64,000 nt of DNA from Formosa sp. L2A11. Its GTDB lineage: Bacteria; Bacteroidota; Bacteroidia; Flavobacteriales; Flavobacteriaceae. The notes under the pieces were generated by a model. The model was not told the DNA's origin. It did no database searches and worked only from the letters and a program-made list of their open reading frames with translations. Numbering within the stretch: position 1 is the stretch's first letter; each line of letters begins with the position of its first letter. The stretch is from assembly GCF_009796865.1 (NCBI RefSeq), contig NZ_CP047028.1, positions 1 through 64,000 on the forward strand, in the 5' to 3' direction. A program made the translations under genes and the position numbers. Positions 1-9,500 of the stretch are shown piece by piece.

Positions 1-91
1 TAAGATTTTTGTTCACATATTTGTCAAACTAAAAAACGAGGGAAAATTTTCAATATTCCTCACTAACTTTAACTAAATCTTTTAAAATATA

Positions 92-1519
92 ATGAGTGTA
101 ACTGCGCAATCGGTATGGAGCAACTGTCTTGAATTTATAAAAGATAATATCCAACCGCAAGCATATAAAACATGGTTTGAACCTATTGCCGCAGTTAAAT
201 TAACGGACAATGCTTTAAGCATACAAGTACCGAGTAAATTTTTCTACGAATGGTTGGAAGAACACTATGTTAAAATTTTAAAAGTAGCTTTAACTAAGGA
301 ATTAGGTGAAAAAGCCAAATTGGTTTACATTATTAAAATGGAAAACACTTATGGTAATAAGCAACCTTTTACAGAACGTATTCCTAGTTCTAACAGATCT
401 GCTGTAAAATCACAAAATGTAGACATCCCACTTAATAACAAAAATCCGGAATTACGTAACCCGTTTATTATTCCTGGTATTAGAAATGTTAAGATCGAAT
501 CTCAACTTAATCCAAATTACAGTTTCGAAAACTTTTTAGAAGGAGATTCTAACCGTTTAGCAAGAAGCGCTGGTTTAGCTGTTTCTGCAAAACCGGGAGG
601 AACATCTTTTAATCCGTTATTAATTTTTGGAGGTGTTGGTCTTGGAAAAACACACTTAGCACACGCTATTGGTGTCGAAATAAAAGACAAATATCCTGAA
701 AAAACGGTTTTATATATCTCTGCAGAAAAGTTTACGCAACAATACATAGACTCTGTTAAGAAAAATAATAGAAACGACTTTATTCATTTCTATCAAATAA
801 TAGATGTTTTAATTATTGACGATGTACAATTCTTATCTGGTAAAACAGGAACACAAGATGTGTTTTTTCACATCTTTAACCACTTACACCAAAACGGTAA
901 ACAAGTTATTTTAACAAGTGATAAAGCTCCTGTAGATATGCAGGATATTGAACAACGTTTATTATCACGTTTTAAATGGGGATTATCTGCAGAAATGCAA
1001 AGTCCAGATTTTGAAACTCGTGTATCTATTGTTAACAATAAATTATATCGTGACGGTGTAGACATGCCTGAAGAAATTGTTGAATATGTTGCAAAAAACA
1101 TTAAAACAAATGTTAGGGAATTAGAAGGTGCTATTATTTCTTTAATTGCACAATCGTCTTTCAATAAAAAAGAAATCACTTTAGACCTTGCAAAACAAAT
1201 TGTTGAAAAATTTGTAAAAAACACAAAACGCGAAGTCTCTATAGATTATATACAAAAAGTAGTGTCTGATTATTTCCAAATGAATGTAGACACACTGCAA
1301 TCTAAAACAAGAAAACGTCATATTGTACAAGCAAGACAATTGGCTATGTTTTTTGCTAAGAAATACACCAAAGCATCTCTAGCGAGTATTGGATCGCAAA
1401 TAGGAAAACGTGATCACGCTACAGTACTTCATGCCTGTAAAACAGTAGATAACTTATCTACCACAGACAAGCAATTTAAAAAGTACGTTGAAGATATTAC
1501 TAAAAAGCTTTCGGTTTAA
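92..1519 (+). CDS. dnaA: Chromosomal replication initiator protein DnaA
   Basis: DnaA is the AAA+ ATPase that binds DnaA boxes and melts oriC. The 475-aa protein has the usual layout: an N-terminal oligomerisation domain (residues 1-80), a variable linker, an AAA+ domain with Walker A GGVGLGKTH near residue 180 and Walker B VLIIDDVQF near 240, and a C-terminal helix-turn-helix with the signature IGKRDHATVLHACKTV near 437-453. The start at 92 gives the normal N-terminus (VWSNCLEFIKDNI). The 91 bp upstream contain a TATTTG that could be part of a -7 box, but no clear DnaA box cluster. Followed after 12 bp by a phosphatase gene, probably co-transcribed. Confidence 0.99.
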   Translation: MSVTAQSVWSNCLEFIKDNIQPQAYKTWFEPIAAVKLTDNALSIQVPSKFFYEWLEEHYVKILKVALTKELGEKAKLVYIIKMENTYGNKQPFTERIPSSNRSAVKSQNVDIPLNNKNPELRNPFIIPGIRNVKIESQLNPNYSFENFLEGDSNRLARSAGLAVSAKPGGTSFNPLLIFGGVGLGKTHLAHAIGVEIKDKYPEKTVLYISAEKFTQQYIDSVKKNNRNDFIHFYQIIDVLIIDDVQFLSGKTGTQDVFFHIFNHLHQNGKQVILTSDKAPVDMQDIEQRLLSRFKWGLSAEMQSPDFETRVSIVNNKLYRDGVDMPEEIVEYVAKNIKTNVRELEGAIISLIAQSSFNKKEITLDLAKQIVEKFVKNTKREVSIDYIQKVVSDYFQMNVDTLQSKTRKRHIVQARQLAMFFAKKYTKASLASIGSQIGKRDHATVLHACKTVDNLSTTDKQFKKYVEDITKKLSV

Positions 1520-1531
1520 AACACATTTACA

Positions 1532-1984
1532 ATGACTAAAATACTTATGGTTTGCCTAGGCAACATCTGCCGATCTCCATTGGCAGAAGGTATTTTAAGA
1601 TCTAAATTACCTTACGAAGATTTTATTATAGACTCTGCAGGAACGGCAAATTATCACACAGGATCTAATCCAGATAATCGCTCTATAACTGTTGGAAATA
1701 AATACGGTATCAATATTTCAAAATTAATGGGAAGGCAATTTTCTGTTCGCGATTTTGACGATTTTGATATTATTTACGCAATGGATCGTTCTAATTTTGA
1801 CAACATTATACGTTTAGCACGTAACCAAGCCGATAAGGATAAGGTAAAAATGATTTTAAACGAAGTTTATCCAGATCAAAATTACGATGTTCCAGACCCT
1901 TATCATGGCGGAGATCATGGTTTTGAAAACGTCTATAAAATGCTAGATGAAGCTTGCGATAATATTGCTGAAAAATTAAAATAA
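1532..1984 (+). CDS. Low-molecular-weight protein-tyrosine phosphatase
   Basis: The N-terminus carries the family P-loop C-X5-R-S (VCLGNICRSP, nucleophile Cys8, Arg14). The C-terminal half has the general-acid loop DPYHGG, so both catalytic elements are present. At 150 aa it has the normal length for the family. It should hydrolyse phosphotyrosine or related phosphoesters in the cytoplasm; the physiological substrate cannot be inferred. It lies 12 bp after dnaA and 44 bp before an RsmI-like methylase, an arrangement consistent with one operon. Confidence 0.95.
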   Translation: MTKILMVCLGNICRSPLAEGILRSKLPYEDFIIDSAGTANYHTGSNPDNRSITVGNKYGINISKLMGRQFSVRDFDDFDIIYAMDRSNFDNIIRLARNQADKDKVKMILNEVYPDQNYDVPDPYHGGDHGFENVYKMLDEACDNIAEKLK

Positions 1985-2028
1985 CACATTTCAGTTTAAC
2001 CTTATAAGCTGAATTAATCTATACAATT

Positions 2029-2745
2029 ATGAAACCTTCTTTAGGAAAACTTTATCTTATTCCAACCACTTTAGGCGATAACGAACCTTTAGAAGTATTG
2101 CCTATCACTGTTAAAAACATTATTGACAATACAACTACTTTTATTGTTGAAAATGAAAAAACAGCTAGACGGTTTATAAAAAAGATTTCTCCAGAGAAAG
2201 TACAATCTTCTTTAGAAATGTTTTCTTTAAATAAGTTTACACAAGAAAGCGATTTACCTAGTTTTTTAGAACCTTGTTTAAACGGTACAAATGTTGGTTT
2301 ACTATCGGAGGCCGGTTGCCCGAGTGTGGCAGATCCAGGATCTGATGTCGTAAAAATTGCACACCAACAAGGTATTCAGGTGGTGCCTTTAGTTGGCCCT
2401 TCTTCTATCTTACTTGCTCTAATGAGCTCTGGAATGAACGGACAAGGATTTTCTTTTAATGGGTATTTACCTATAGATAAAAGTGAAAGAAAACACGAAC
2501 TAAAACGTTTAGAGCGTTTATCTTTAGAACACAATCTATCTCAAATTTTTATTGAAACACCATATAGAAATAATAAAATGCTTGAAGATATTTCTAATAC
2601 CTTAAGTAGCGGTACTATGGTTTGCGTAGCTTGCGACATTACGTTACCAACAGAGTTTATTAAAACCAAGCCAGCTTCAGAATGGTCTAAAAACACTGAA
2701 GACCTTCATAAAAGGCCTTCAATATTTATAATTCATAAAAGTTAA
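2029..2745 (+). CDS. SAM-dependent methyltransferase of the RsmI / tetrapyrrole methylase fold
   Basis: The 238-aa protein has the SAM-binding features of the tetrapyrrole methylase family: an early LYLIPTTLG strand-loop, the central GLLSEAGCPSVADPGSDVV segment, and VPLVGPSSILLALMSSGMNGQGFSFNGYLP. These match the RsmI branch (2'-O-methylation of 16S C1402), but the sequence is divergent and shorter than canonical RsmI (about 280 aa). A true RsmI paralogue elsewhere would make this an uncharacterised relative. Last gene of the forward group; it converges with the gene at 2750. Confidence 0.85.
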   Translation: MKPSLGKLYLIPTTLGDNEPLEVLPITVKNIIDNTTTFIVENEKTARRFIKKISPEKVQSSLEMFSLNKFTQESDLPSFLEPCLNGTNVGLLSEAGCPSVADPGSDVVKIAHQQGIQVVPLVGPSSILLALMSSGMNGQGFSFNGYLPIDKSERKHELKRLERLSLEHNLSQIFIETPYRNNKMLEDISNTLSSGTMVCVACDITLPTEFIKTKPASEWSKNTEDLHKRPSIFIIHKS

Positions 2746-2749
2746 AAAC

Positions 2750-3421
2750 TTAAGCTTTATTTACTTTAGCTTTTTTGTTTGGTTTTACAAAAGAGGTATC
2801 ATATCCAGAAAATTTCTTCATATAATGCTCTATTGATGTTCCGTAGGCATCAGAAAAACTTACAGAACCATAACTTCTCAAGTATTTCTTAACACTTCCT
2901 GGTCCTGCTAAATGTGCTGCTGCTAATATACCAGATTCGGTAATTACAACGCCATTTATTCTTTTACCTACAAACCTTTTAATGTCACGTCTTAAAATCC
3001 ATTTATTACGTTCTGCATTTGCTAGAAATGCCTTTTCTTGTAATTCTGGATTTTTTAGAAACTGTACCGGATTATGAATACCGATAATTTTTAAAGTTTC
3101 TTTTCCAAATTGGTATTTTCCTAAATACCCCAGTGTATTCACTGTAAAATAATTTCCTCTAGATTCTTTAAAACCTAAAGCTTCTTTAAAACCTACATAC
3201 GTTTTCCCTAAAGAAGGAGAAAACGAACTTGCAATATCTGTTTTTAATGCTTCTGCATTGTTATAGCTAATACTATCATTAACCATGTTATAGTTTAAGG
3301 CCAAGCCTGCTGTCAAATAACTGTCCCCTACTTTAAACGTTTCATCTGTTGAAAACGAAAAAAAAGCTAGAGAACATATTGCAAGGATTACGAATAAGTA
3401 ACTTCCAATATTTTTTATCAT
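2750..3421 (-). CDS. Secreted SLT-like (lysozyme-fold) peptidoglycan hydrolase
   Basis: The 223-aa product begins with a hydrophobic leader (LFVILAICSLAFFSF), so it is exported or membrane-anchored. The core FKESRGNY followed by LGYLGKYQFG resembles the catalytic Glu and the G-x-YQFG motif of SLT-type lytic transglycosylases, and a later AAAHLAGPGSVKKYL segment fits the same fold. It therefore probably binds or cleaves peptidoglycan. Upstream on the reverse strand is a good -7 element (complement of 3476-3483, TACATTTG) and a short hairpin in the leader. Its neighbours mltG and dapF also serve the cell wall. Confidence 0.75.
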   Translation of the reverse strand: MIKNIGSYLFVILAICSLAFFSFSTDETFKVGDSYLTAGLALNYNMVNDSISYNNAEALKTDIASSFSPSLGKTYVGFKEALGFKESRGNYFTVNTLGYLGKYQFGKETLKIIGIHNPVQFLKNPELQEKAFLANAERNKWILRRDIKRFVGKRINGVVITESGILAAAHLAGPGSVKKYLRSYGSVSFSDAYGTSIEHYMKKFSGYDTSFVKPNKKAKVNKA

Positions 3422-3475
3422 ACCATTTAATTTCTTCAGGTAGGTAATATATGTTTACCTGAAAATTTCAGTGTG

Positions 3476-3483
3476 CAAATGTA
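3476..3483 (-). promoter_or_regulatory. Bacteroidota -7 element (TACATTTG) for the SLT-like gene
   Basis: Reading the reverse strand, TACATTTG fits TAnnTTTG and lies 55 bp before the start at 3421. A convincing -33 TTG is not seen. The leader between contains complementary AGGTA/TACCT arms. Confidence 0.5.
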
Positions 3484-3643
3484 CAACATATTTTATTAAT
3501 CTGAAAACTAATCGATTAAGCACAAAACACCACCTATATCATGCTTAAAACCTACGTTTTAACCGAGTTTAGGTAGTGTTTTTAGATTATTTTACGAAAG
3601 AAAAATATTACATAATTTTTTGTTAAAATTCTAATTTAACAAC

Positions 3644-4687
3644 TTAATGTGTAATTCCTTGACGATTTAGGTAACTTTGATATGCTCTTGCATTAGCATT
3701 ATGCTGACTTAAATTTTTAGCGAATCTATGGTATCCCATGTGTTCTGCATCTGCAGCAAAATAATAATAATCGTGTTTTTCGGCATTTAAAACGGCTTTA
3801 ATAGCTGTAAGATCTGCCATAGCTATTGGTCCTGGAGGCAACCCTTTATTTAAATATGTATTATAAGGAGACTCTATAGTTTTATGTTTATTTAAAACAC
3901 GTTTTATAACAGTATTTTTATATTCTGGTAATTGGTAGGCTGCAAATTTTAAAGTAGGATCTGCTTGTAAAGGCATACCAACTTTTAACCTATTTAAATA
4001 TACACCTGCAATTCTGGGTTGCTCGTCTGCTGCTTTAGATTCTTCATGTACTATAGATGCCAAAGTAATAACTTCGTTTTTAGACAAACCAATCGCTTTT
4101 GCTTTTGCAACTCTAGTTTCTGTCCAGAATCGTTTATATTCTGTTAACATACGATCTCTAAATTCTTCTCCAGAGGTATTCCAGAAAAACTCATAACTAT
4201 TAGGAATATACATGCCTAACATCGTTGCTTTATTAAATTGGTTTTGCTTTAAAAACAAAGTGTCTTTCATGGCTGCAACAAGAGATAAACTATCTGCCTC
4301 AATTTGAGTTGAAATACGACCTGCTAATTTCTCTATACTTTCCTGATTATTAAAAGCCACTTGAATAGGAATATTATTAATACGTATAGAGTTTATAATA
4401 TCGTTATTATTCATTCCTTTAGTAATACGAAACTTCCCAGCTTTAATATGTGTTATATATTGTTTACGTTCTGCCAAAGCATCAAACTTATCAATATCTT
4501 TTAAAAGGGGATTTAACTGTTCGCGAACATCTAGATAAGATGCTCCTGTTGGAATATAAATATATGCAGTCTCGTTATTAAAAGCCGTATTGGGCCTAAA
4601 CATTGCAGAATACACAAAATTTGCAAAAAAAGCAGCAACTACAAGTCCAAGAAGCACTATGGCTACAATAATTTTTTTAATATACAT
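3644..4687 (-). CDS. mltG: Endolytic transglycosylase MltG
   Basis: MltG is a membrane-anchored endolytic murein transglycosylase that ends nascent glycan strands. The 347-aa protein has one N-terminal membrane segment (IIVAIVLLGLVVAAFFANFVY), a LysM-like region, and the catalytic YceG domain. The hallmark SIVHEES contains the catalytic Glu, followed by IAGVYLNRLKVGMPLQADPT. Length and order are normal. Its start codon overlaps the end of the upstream GNAT gene at 4687, so dapF-GNAT-mltG form one translationally coupled reverse-strand operon. Confidence 0.97.
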   Translation of the reverse strand: MYIKKIIVAIVLLGLVVAAFFANFVYSAMFRPNTAFNNETAYIYIPTGASYLDVREQLNPLLKDIDKFDALAERKQYITHIKAGKFRITKGMNNNDIINSIRINNIPIQVAFNNQESIEKLAGRISTQIEADSLSLVAAMKDTLFLKQNQFNKATMLGMYIPNSYEFFWNTSGEEFRDRMLTEYKRFWTETRVAKAKAIGLSKNEVITLASIVHEESKAADEQPRIAGVYLNRLKVGMPLQADPTLKFAAYQLPEYKNTVIKRVLNKHKTIESPYNTYLNKGLPPGPIAMADLTAIKAVLNAEKHDYYYFAADAEHMGYHRFAKNLSQHNANARAYQSYLNRQGITH

Positions 4688-5211
4688 TAGCTATTAATTA
4701 GTTGAAAAAGAAATTCGTTTTTATATGTTCCGTTTACAAAGTTCCAGTCTTTTTTTAATCCGACATTTTGGAAACCTTGATTTGTAAATAATTTAAGACT
4801 AGCCTTATTTTCTTCAGAAATATTACAATACACTTGGTGTAATTGAAGCTGAACAAAGCAATAATTTACCAATAAAGACAATGCTTGGCTACCATAACCT
4901 TTCTCGCGTTTCTCTACATCGTTAATTAAAATACCTACGCCTGCTTTTCTATTTCTAAAGTCGAAATCGAAAATATCTATCAAACCAATTGTATTATCTT
5001 CGTAGTCTGAAATCACTAAACGCAATTGTTTAACCTCGTAAATATCTAGATGTGCTTGTTCTAAATACTGTTTAATTAAATATCGAGAATATGGTGTTTG
5101 GGTATTACTTAGCTCCCAAATAGATTCGTCATTTTCAACTTTATGAATATAATCTAAATCTTCAGGCTCTAAACCGCGCAAATAAATATGCTCTCCTTTT
5201 AAGGTTACCAT
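4687..5211 (-). CDS. GNAT family N-acetyltransferase (RimJ/RimL-like)
   Basis: The 174-aa protein has the GNAT acetyl-CoA fold: an N-terminal YLRGLEPEDLDYIHKVEND segment typical of the RimJ/RimL/SpeG group, a central VGILINDVEKREKGYGSQALSLLVNYCF covering motif A (R/Q-x-x-G-x-G/A), and a C-terminal ASLKLFTNQGFQNVG. It transfers an acetyl group to an unknown amine, possibly a protein N-terminus or polyamine. It overlaps dapF by 7 bp upstream and touches mltG downstream, so it is co-expressed with cell-wall genes. Confidence 0.92.
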   Translation of the reverse strand: MVTLKGEHIYLRGLEPEDLDYIHKVENDESIWELSNTQTPYSRYLIKQYLEQAHLDIYEVKQLRLVISDYEDNTIGLIDIFDFDFRNRKAGVGILINDVEKREKGYGSQALSLLVNYCFVQLQLHQVYCNISEENKASLKLFTNQGFQNVGLKKDWNFVNGTYKNEFLFQLINS

Positions 5212-5984
5212 TCTATTTCGCCTTTAAAAACTTGTTTTGCAGGACCAATAAGCCACACATTATTATAACCCGCTTCTGTTTTAGTAAATTTTACTTTTAA
5301 CGCACCACCCTGTACCTTTAAATTCACTGTGTTTTCTGGTGTTTCTCCTAAGAAATGCATAGCAATAGCGACAGCTGTTACTCCTGTACCACAAGATAAG
5401 GTTTCATCTTCTACACCTCTTTCGTAGGTTCTAACTTCAAAAGAATCATTAGATATTTTCTTTACAAAATTTACGTTAGTTCCTTCCTTATAATAAGGTG
5501 CACCATTTCTAATAGTCCGGCCTAAGGTTTTAATATCAAAAGTATCAATATTGTCTTCAAATTGAACATGGTGAGGAGATCCTGTATTTAAAAACACATA
5601 TAATTTGTGGTCTTCTACCGCTGGCACATCTTGCATTTGTAATTGTACTAAATCACCATCAAAAACAACATGATGCATGCCATCTATCGCTTCAAAAGAG
5701 GCTTTATTATCTATTACCTTTAAATCTTTAGCAAACTGAGATAAGCATCGTCCTCCATTTCCGCACATGGTACTTTCATTTCCATCTGCATTGTAATACA
5801 CCATCTTGAAATCTACCTCTGGATGATTTTCTAATAAAATTAATCCATCTGCTCCAATTCCAAATCGTCTATCACATAAGCGATTAATAAGTGCTGTATC
5901 TTGTTTATTGAATGTATTCTGACGATTATCTATCATCACAAAATCATTACCTGTTCCTTGATATTTATAAAATGTATGTGTCAT
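5205..5984 (-). CDS. dapF: Diaminopimelate epimerase
   Basis: DapF converts LL- to meso-diaminopimelate for lysine and peptidoglycan synthesis. Both catalytic cysteines are visible in their motifs: NESTMCGNGGRC and ETLSCGTGVTAVA. I place the start at ATG 5984 (MTHTFYKYQGTGNDF, the normal family N-terminus). The longer in-frame TTG at 5996 falls inside the -7 promoter element at 5994-6001, so it would not be transcribed. The resulting protein is 259 aa. First gene of the dapF-GNAT-mltG operon. Confidence 0.97.
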   Translation of the reverse strand: MTHTFYKYQGTGNDFVMIDNRQNTFNKQDTALINRLCDRRFGIGADGLILLENHPEVDFKMVYYNADGNESTMCGNGGRCLSQFAKDLKVIDNKASFEAIDGMHHVVFDGDLVQLQMQDVPAVEDHKLYVFLNTGSPHHVQFEDNIDTFDIKTLGRTIRNGAPYYKEGTNVNFVKKISNDSFEVRTYERGVEDETLSCGTGVTAVAIAMHFLGETPENTVNLKVQGGALKVKFTKTEAGYNNVWLIGPAKQVFKGEIEW

Positions 5985-5993
5985 AATTAGGCG

Positions 5994-6001
5994 CAAATAT
6001 A
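5994..6001 (-). promoter_or_regulatory. -7 element (TATATTTG) of the dapF operon
   Basis: The reverse strand reads TATATTTG here, a perfect TAnnTTTG. Only nine bases separate it from the dapF ATG at 5984, so the mRNA would be nearly leaderless. It fixes the choice of dapF start codon. Confidence 0.6.
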
Positions 6002-6132
6002 GGAATATTAGATATTATTTCGAGTGTTAAAAACTCTTTAATAGTAAGTTAAATAGCGTTAAACTATTCCATCAATTACATTAAAGAATTAATTTTATTC
6101 ATTATTACATAATAACCTAAATTACTTTTAAT

Positions 6133-7536
6133 ATGAAAAAAATATTAACCTTAGTCCTTGTGTCTGCCTTAGGAGGTATACTTACTCTTGGCGCATATAA
6201 AATGTTTTTAGAAGGTAACGATGCTCTCGTAATCACGAAAACAGAAAATTCATCTCAATTTATACCAACATCTAACGTTGCTAATACAAATGCTATTAAT
6301 AACGCCCCCAATTTTACAACTGCTGCAGAAAATACTGTTCACAGCGTAGTTCACGTAAAAAATACATCTATTGTCTCTGGACAAATGACATATAAAGATT
6401 TATTCTTAGGAAGAAGCTCTGCAAGACCACAAGTAGGTACGGGTTCTGGAGTTATTATTTCTCCTGACGGATATATTATTACAAACAATCACGTAATTAA
6501 TAATTCGCAAGAATTAACGGTTACTTTAAACGACAACAGGGAGTTTAAAGCTAAAATTATTGGTAGCGACGAAAAAACAGATATCGCATTACTAAAAATT
6601 GAAGCAGGTGAAGATTTACCATACACCGCTTTTGGAGACAGTGATCAAGCAAAACTTGGTGAATGGGTACTTGCCGTTGGAAATCCGTTTAATTTAACAT
6701 CTACAGTTACTGCAGGTATTATTAGTGCAAAATCTAGAGATTTATCAGGAGATAGTTACCAATCTTTTATACAAACAGATGCTGCAGTTAATCCAGGAAA
6801 CTCTGGTGGTGCTTTAGTAAATGCTAACGGAGATTTAATTGGAATTAATACTGCCATATCTTCGCAAACGGGTTCTTATATCGGGTATTCTTTTGCTGTA
6901 CCTAGTAATATTGCAAGAAAAGTAATTGAAGATATTATGGAATACGGTAACGTACAAAATGGTATTTTAGGAGTTACAGGTGGCGCTTTAAATAATGCTT
7001 TCGCTGAAAAATTAAATATTGACGATACAGAAGGCTTCTATGTAGATGCTGTTGAAGAAGGCTCTGGAGCACAAATTGCAGGTATTAAAAAAGGCGATAT
7101 AATAAAAAAATTAGATCAAGTAAAAATTACAAAATTTGCAGATTTAAGAGGTCATTTAAATACAAAACGTCCTGAAGATGTTGTTAAAGTAACCGTTTTA
7201 AGAGATGGCGATTTAAAAGAAATCCCTGTTACACTTATTAAAAATCAAACATTTACCATGCCTTTAGTTGGTGTGATTAAAAACACAGATAAAAAAGACT
7301 TGAAAAAATTCCATCTAGATAATGGTGTGAAAATTATCAGATTAAATGATGAATATGCTCAATATTGGAAACAAAACGGAATCATAGAAGGTACTATTAT
7401 AACTGCCATAAACGCCCAAAAAGTAAACACTATTGATGATGTACAAAATATACTTAAAGAAAAATCGCCTAACGAACCTTTACAAATTGAATTAATTAAT
7501 GCTAAAGGAGAAAAAGAGCGTTATAATTTTAGATAA
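6133..7536 (+). CDS. HtrA/DegP-family periplasmic serine protease with two PDZ domains
   Basis: A periplasmic quality-control protease and chaperone. The 467-aa protein starts with a signal or anchor segment (ILTLVLVSALGGILTLGAY). The trypsin-like domain has the triad in ITNNHVIN (His near 119), DIALLKI (Asp near 150) and NPGNSGGAL (Ser near 222). Two C-terminal PDZ domains follow (about 270-370 and 385-465). Length and order match DegP/DegQ. It is monocistronic, divergent from dapF, and ends in a strong terminator. DegP and DegQ cannot be told apart from sequence alone. Confidence 0.97.
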   Translation: MKKILTLVLVSALGGILTLGAYKMFLEGNDALVITKTENSSQFIPTSNVANTNAINNAPNFTTAAENTVHSVVHVKNTSIVSGQMTYKDLFLGRSSARPQVGTGSGVIISPDGYIITNNHVINNSQELTVTLNDNREFKAKIIGSDEKTDIALLKIEAGEDLPYTAFGDSDQAKLGEWVLAVGNPFNLTSTVTAGIISAKSRDLSGDSYQSFIQTDAAVNPGNSGGALVNANGDLIGINTAISSQTGSYIGYSFAVPSNIARKVIEDIMEYGNVQNGILGVTGGALNNAFAEKLNIDDTEGFYVDAVEEGSGAQIAGIKKGDIIKKLDQVKITKFADLRGHLNTKRPEDVVKVTVLRDGDLKEIPVTLIKNQTFTMPLVGVIKNTDKKDLKKFHLDNGVKIIRLNDEYAQYWKQNGIIEGTIITAINAQKVNTIDDVQNILKEKSPNEPLQIELINAKGEKERYNFR

Positions 7537-7562
7537 AAAATACATCGTTTATCTATTTTAAG

Positions 7563-7597
7563 AAAACCCTGTAGAAAAGCTACAGGGTTTTCTTTTT
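7563..7597 (+). terminator. Intrinsic terminator of the HtrA gene
   Basis: AAAACCCTGTAG pairs with CTACAGGGTTTT across a four-base loop, followed by CTTTTT. The stem is flanked by A and T runs, so it may act in both directions. Confidence 0.9.
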
Positions 7598-7932
7598 ATA
7601 AGACACTAATTAATAGTTACAGATATTTTTGTTGTTCTGCTACTCTTTTATCTAATAGTAAAACAACAATTCTGAGTCTAAAAAATAAAAAAAACATTTT
7701 TATATACCTGATACAATACCAAATACAGTCATAATCATTAAATAGTTAGACTCACAAAATATATGTATATAATTAGACGTTATACTTATTATTAAAAGCA
7801 ATCATCCAAGCATTAATTTCTAACGTATATATAAAACCTCACATTTATGAGGTTTTTATAAATTATAATGCAGAACTTAAACATTATTTTTTAAATTCGT
7901 GACATCCTTAAAAACCAAATAAGATTTCAATA
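7598..7932. other. Intergenic region with an orphan terminator-like hairpin (7833-7860)
   Basis: There is no open reading frame of note. A second hairpin (AAAACCTC, loop, GAGGTTTT plus T-run) lies at 7833-7860 with no gene before it. A TATTTTTG at 7624-7631 could be a -7 element but lacks a -33 partner. A short non-coding transcript of about 220 nt is possible but weakly supported. Confidence 0.4.
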
Positions 7933-8553
7933 ATGAATGTAGTAAAAACCATTACAACCACGCTAATTGCGTGTCTTCTTACCATTACTTTATCTGCTCA
8001 AACAAATAAAGAAAAAGATTCTAGTTCTAATTTATCTTTAAACGAAGGAACTTTAGACACCCAATTCGAATTTCTTATTCAAAAGTCTAATAACTATCAG
8101 AATTATAAGGTGGTTAAAAAAGCATGGTTACAAACATTAAAATCTCATACTCTAGATTCTTTACAAGCAATTAGAAAAGATTTAGTTGAAACACAAATTA
8201 ATGTAGACCAACAAGCAAACGAAATTGCAACCTTAAAAACTAAATTAAACGAAACTCAAAACACCTTAGACCTTACTAACCAAGAAAAAGATAGTATGGA
8301 ATTTTTGGGTATGCAATTAAGCAAGACAACTTATAACACGTTTATTTGGTCTATTATTGGCGGACTTCTAATATGCCTACTCTTCTTTATCTATAAATTT
8401 AAAAATAGTAACTCTATTACTAAAGAAGCGAAACGTATGCTTTCAGAAATTGAAGAAGAATTCGACGAACATAGAAAAACAGCTTTAGAAAGAGAACAAA
8501 AAGTACGCAGACAATTACAAGACGAATTAAACAAACAAAAAGGGAACTCTTAG
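7933..8553 (+). CDS. Membrane protein with coiled coil, unknown function
   Basis: I do not recognise a characterised family. The 206-aa product has a cleavable signal peptide (TTTLIACLLTITLSAQ), then a soluble region with a heptad-like coiled coil (QINVDQQANEIATLKTKLNE), one transmembrane segment (IWSIIGGLLICLLFFIY, about 138-155), and a basic, glutamate-rich cytoplasmic helix. This suggests a periplasmic coiled coil tethered to the inner membrane. The gene lies just upstream of trmD, separated by a terminator, and from memory such a gene is common in this position in flavobacteria. Confidence 0.85.
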   Translation: MNVVKTITTTLIACLLTITLSAQTNKEKDSSSNLSLNEGTLDTQFEFLIQKSNNYQNYKVVKKAWLQTLKSHTLDSLQAIRKDLVETQINVDQQANEIATLKTKLNETQNTLDLTNQEKDSMEFLGMQLSKTTYNTFIWSIIGGLLICLLFFIYKFKNSNSITKEAKRMLSEIEEEFDEHRKTALEREQKVRRQLQDELNKQKGNS

Positions 8554-8586
8554 TCCTTTAAATAAAAATACAATCGTTTATAAATT

Positions 8587-8618
8587 AAAGTCCATACAAA
8601 ATGTATGGGCTTTTTTTG
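8587..8618 (+). terminator. Intrinsic terminator before trmD
   Basis: AAAGTCCATACA and TGTATGGGCTTT form a stem followed by a run of T. It ends the coiled-coil membrane protein gene. Confidence 0.88.
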
Positions 8619-8697
8619 TAAATTGAATTTGGAGCTTAAATATCTTCGGATATTAAATCCATTCTTCGCATCTTTGCAATTGATTTAAAATGAAGCC

Positions 8698-9375
8698 ATG
8701 CGTATAGATATTATTACTGTTTTACCGGAACTGCTTAAGAGTCCGTTTGAAGCATCAATTCTAAAACGAGCTATTGAAGCCAATTTAGTTGAAGTTCATT
8801 TTCATAATTTAAGAGACTATACTACAGATAACTACAAAACGATAGACGACTATCAATTTGGAGGAGGAGCAGGAATGGTAATGCTTGTAGAACCTATAGA
8901 TAAGTGTATTACCAAATTAAAAGCAGAACGCGAATACGACGACATTATATATATGACGCCAGATGGTGAAACCTTAAAACAAGGTCTTGCTAACACATTA
9001 TCTTTATCTGAAAATATTATTATTCTTTGTGGGCATTATAAAGGTGTAGATCAGCGTGTGCGAGATTTATTTATAACCAAAGAAATTTCTATAGGCGATT
9101 ATGTCTTATCTGGAGGCGAATTAGGAGCGGCCGTTTTATGCGATTCTATAATAAGATTAATACCAGGTGTTTTAGGTAATGAAACCTCTGCCCTGACCGA
9201 TTCTTTTCAAGATAATTTATTGGCTCCGCCTATTTATACGCGACCAAGAGAGTATAAAGGACTAAAAGTACCTGAAATATTATTTAGTGGTAATTTTCCC
9301 GAAATAGAGAAATGGCGTGAGAATCAAGCTTTTGAGCACACAAAAGAACGCCGTCCAGACCTATTAGAAGACTAA
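8698..9375 (+). CDS. trmD: tRNA (guanine-N1-)-methyltransferase TrmD
   Basis: TrmD makes m1G37 in tRNAs and is an essential SPOUT methyltransferase. The trefoil-knot SAM site is clear: [28 protein letters not shown], and [19 protein letters not shown]. At 225 aa it matches the family. A TCTTTG at 8671-8676 may be part of a -7 element about 22 bp before the start. It is followed by rplS, the usual bacterial order, but rplS has its own promoter here. Confidence 0.98.
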   Translation: MRIDIITVLPELLKSPFEASILKRAIEANLVEVHFHNLRDYTTDNYKTIDDYQFGGGAGMVMLVEPIDKCITKLKAEREYDDIIYMTPDGETLKQGLANTLSLSENIIILCGHYKGVDQRVRDLFITKEISIGDYVLSGGELGAAVLCDSIIRLIPGVLGNETSALTDSFQDNLLAPPIYTRPREYKGLKVPEILFSGNFPEIEKWRENQAFEHTKERRPDLLED

Positions 9376-9395
9376 TTAATTTTAATGCTAAAGTG

Positions 9396-9425
9396 TTGTA
9401 AATAAGAAATAAATCACTATTTTTG
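9396..9425 (+). promoter_or_regulatory. rplS promoter (TTG-N19-TATTTTTG)
   Basis: TTG at 9396-9398 and TATTTTTG at 9418-9425 are separated by exactly 19 bp, matching the Bacteroidota sigma-A consensus. The expected transcript start near 9430 leaves a leader of about 70 nt with complementary TTTCG/CGAAA arms, where autoregulation by L19 would be possible. Confidence 0.8.
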
Positions 9426-9500
9426 CAGCCAATTTCGAACCAACCTCTGGCGAAAATCGTGAATGTTGCTTTGGATTAACTATAATTAAACAATAAAGAT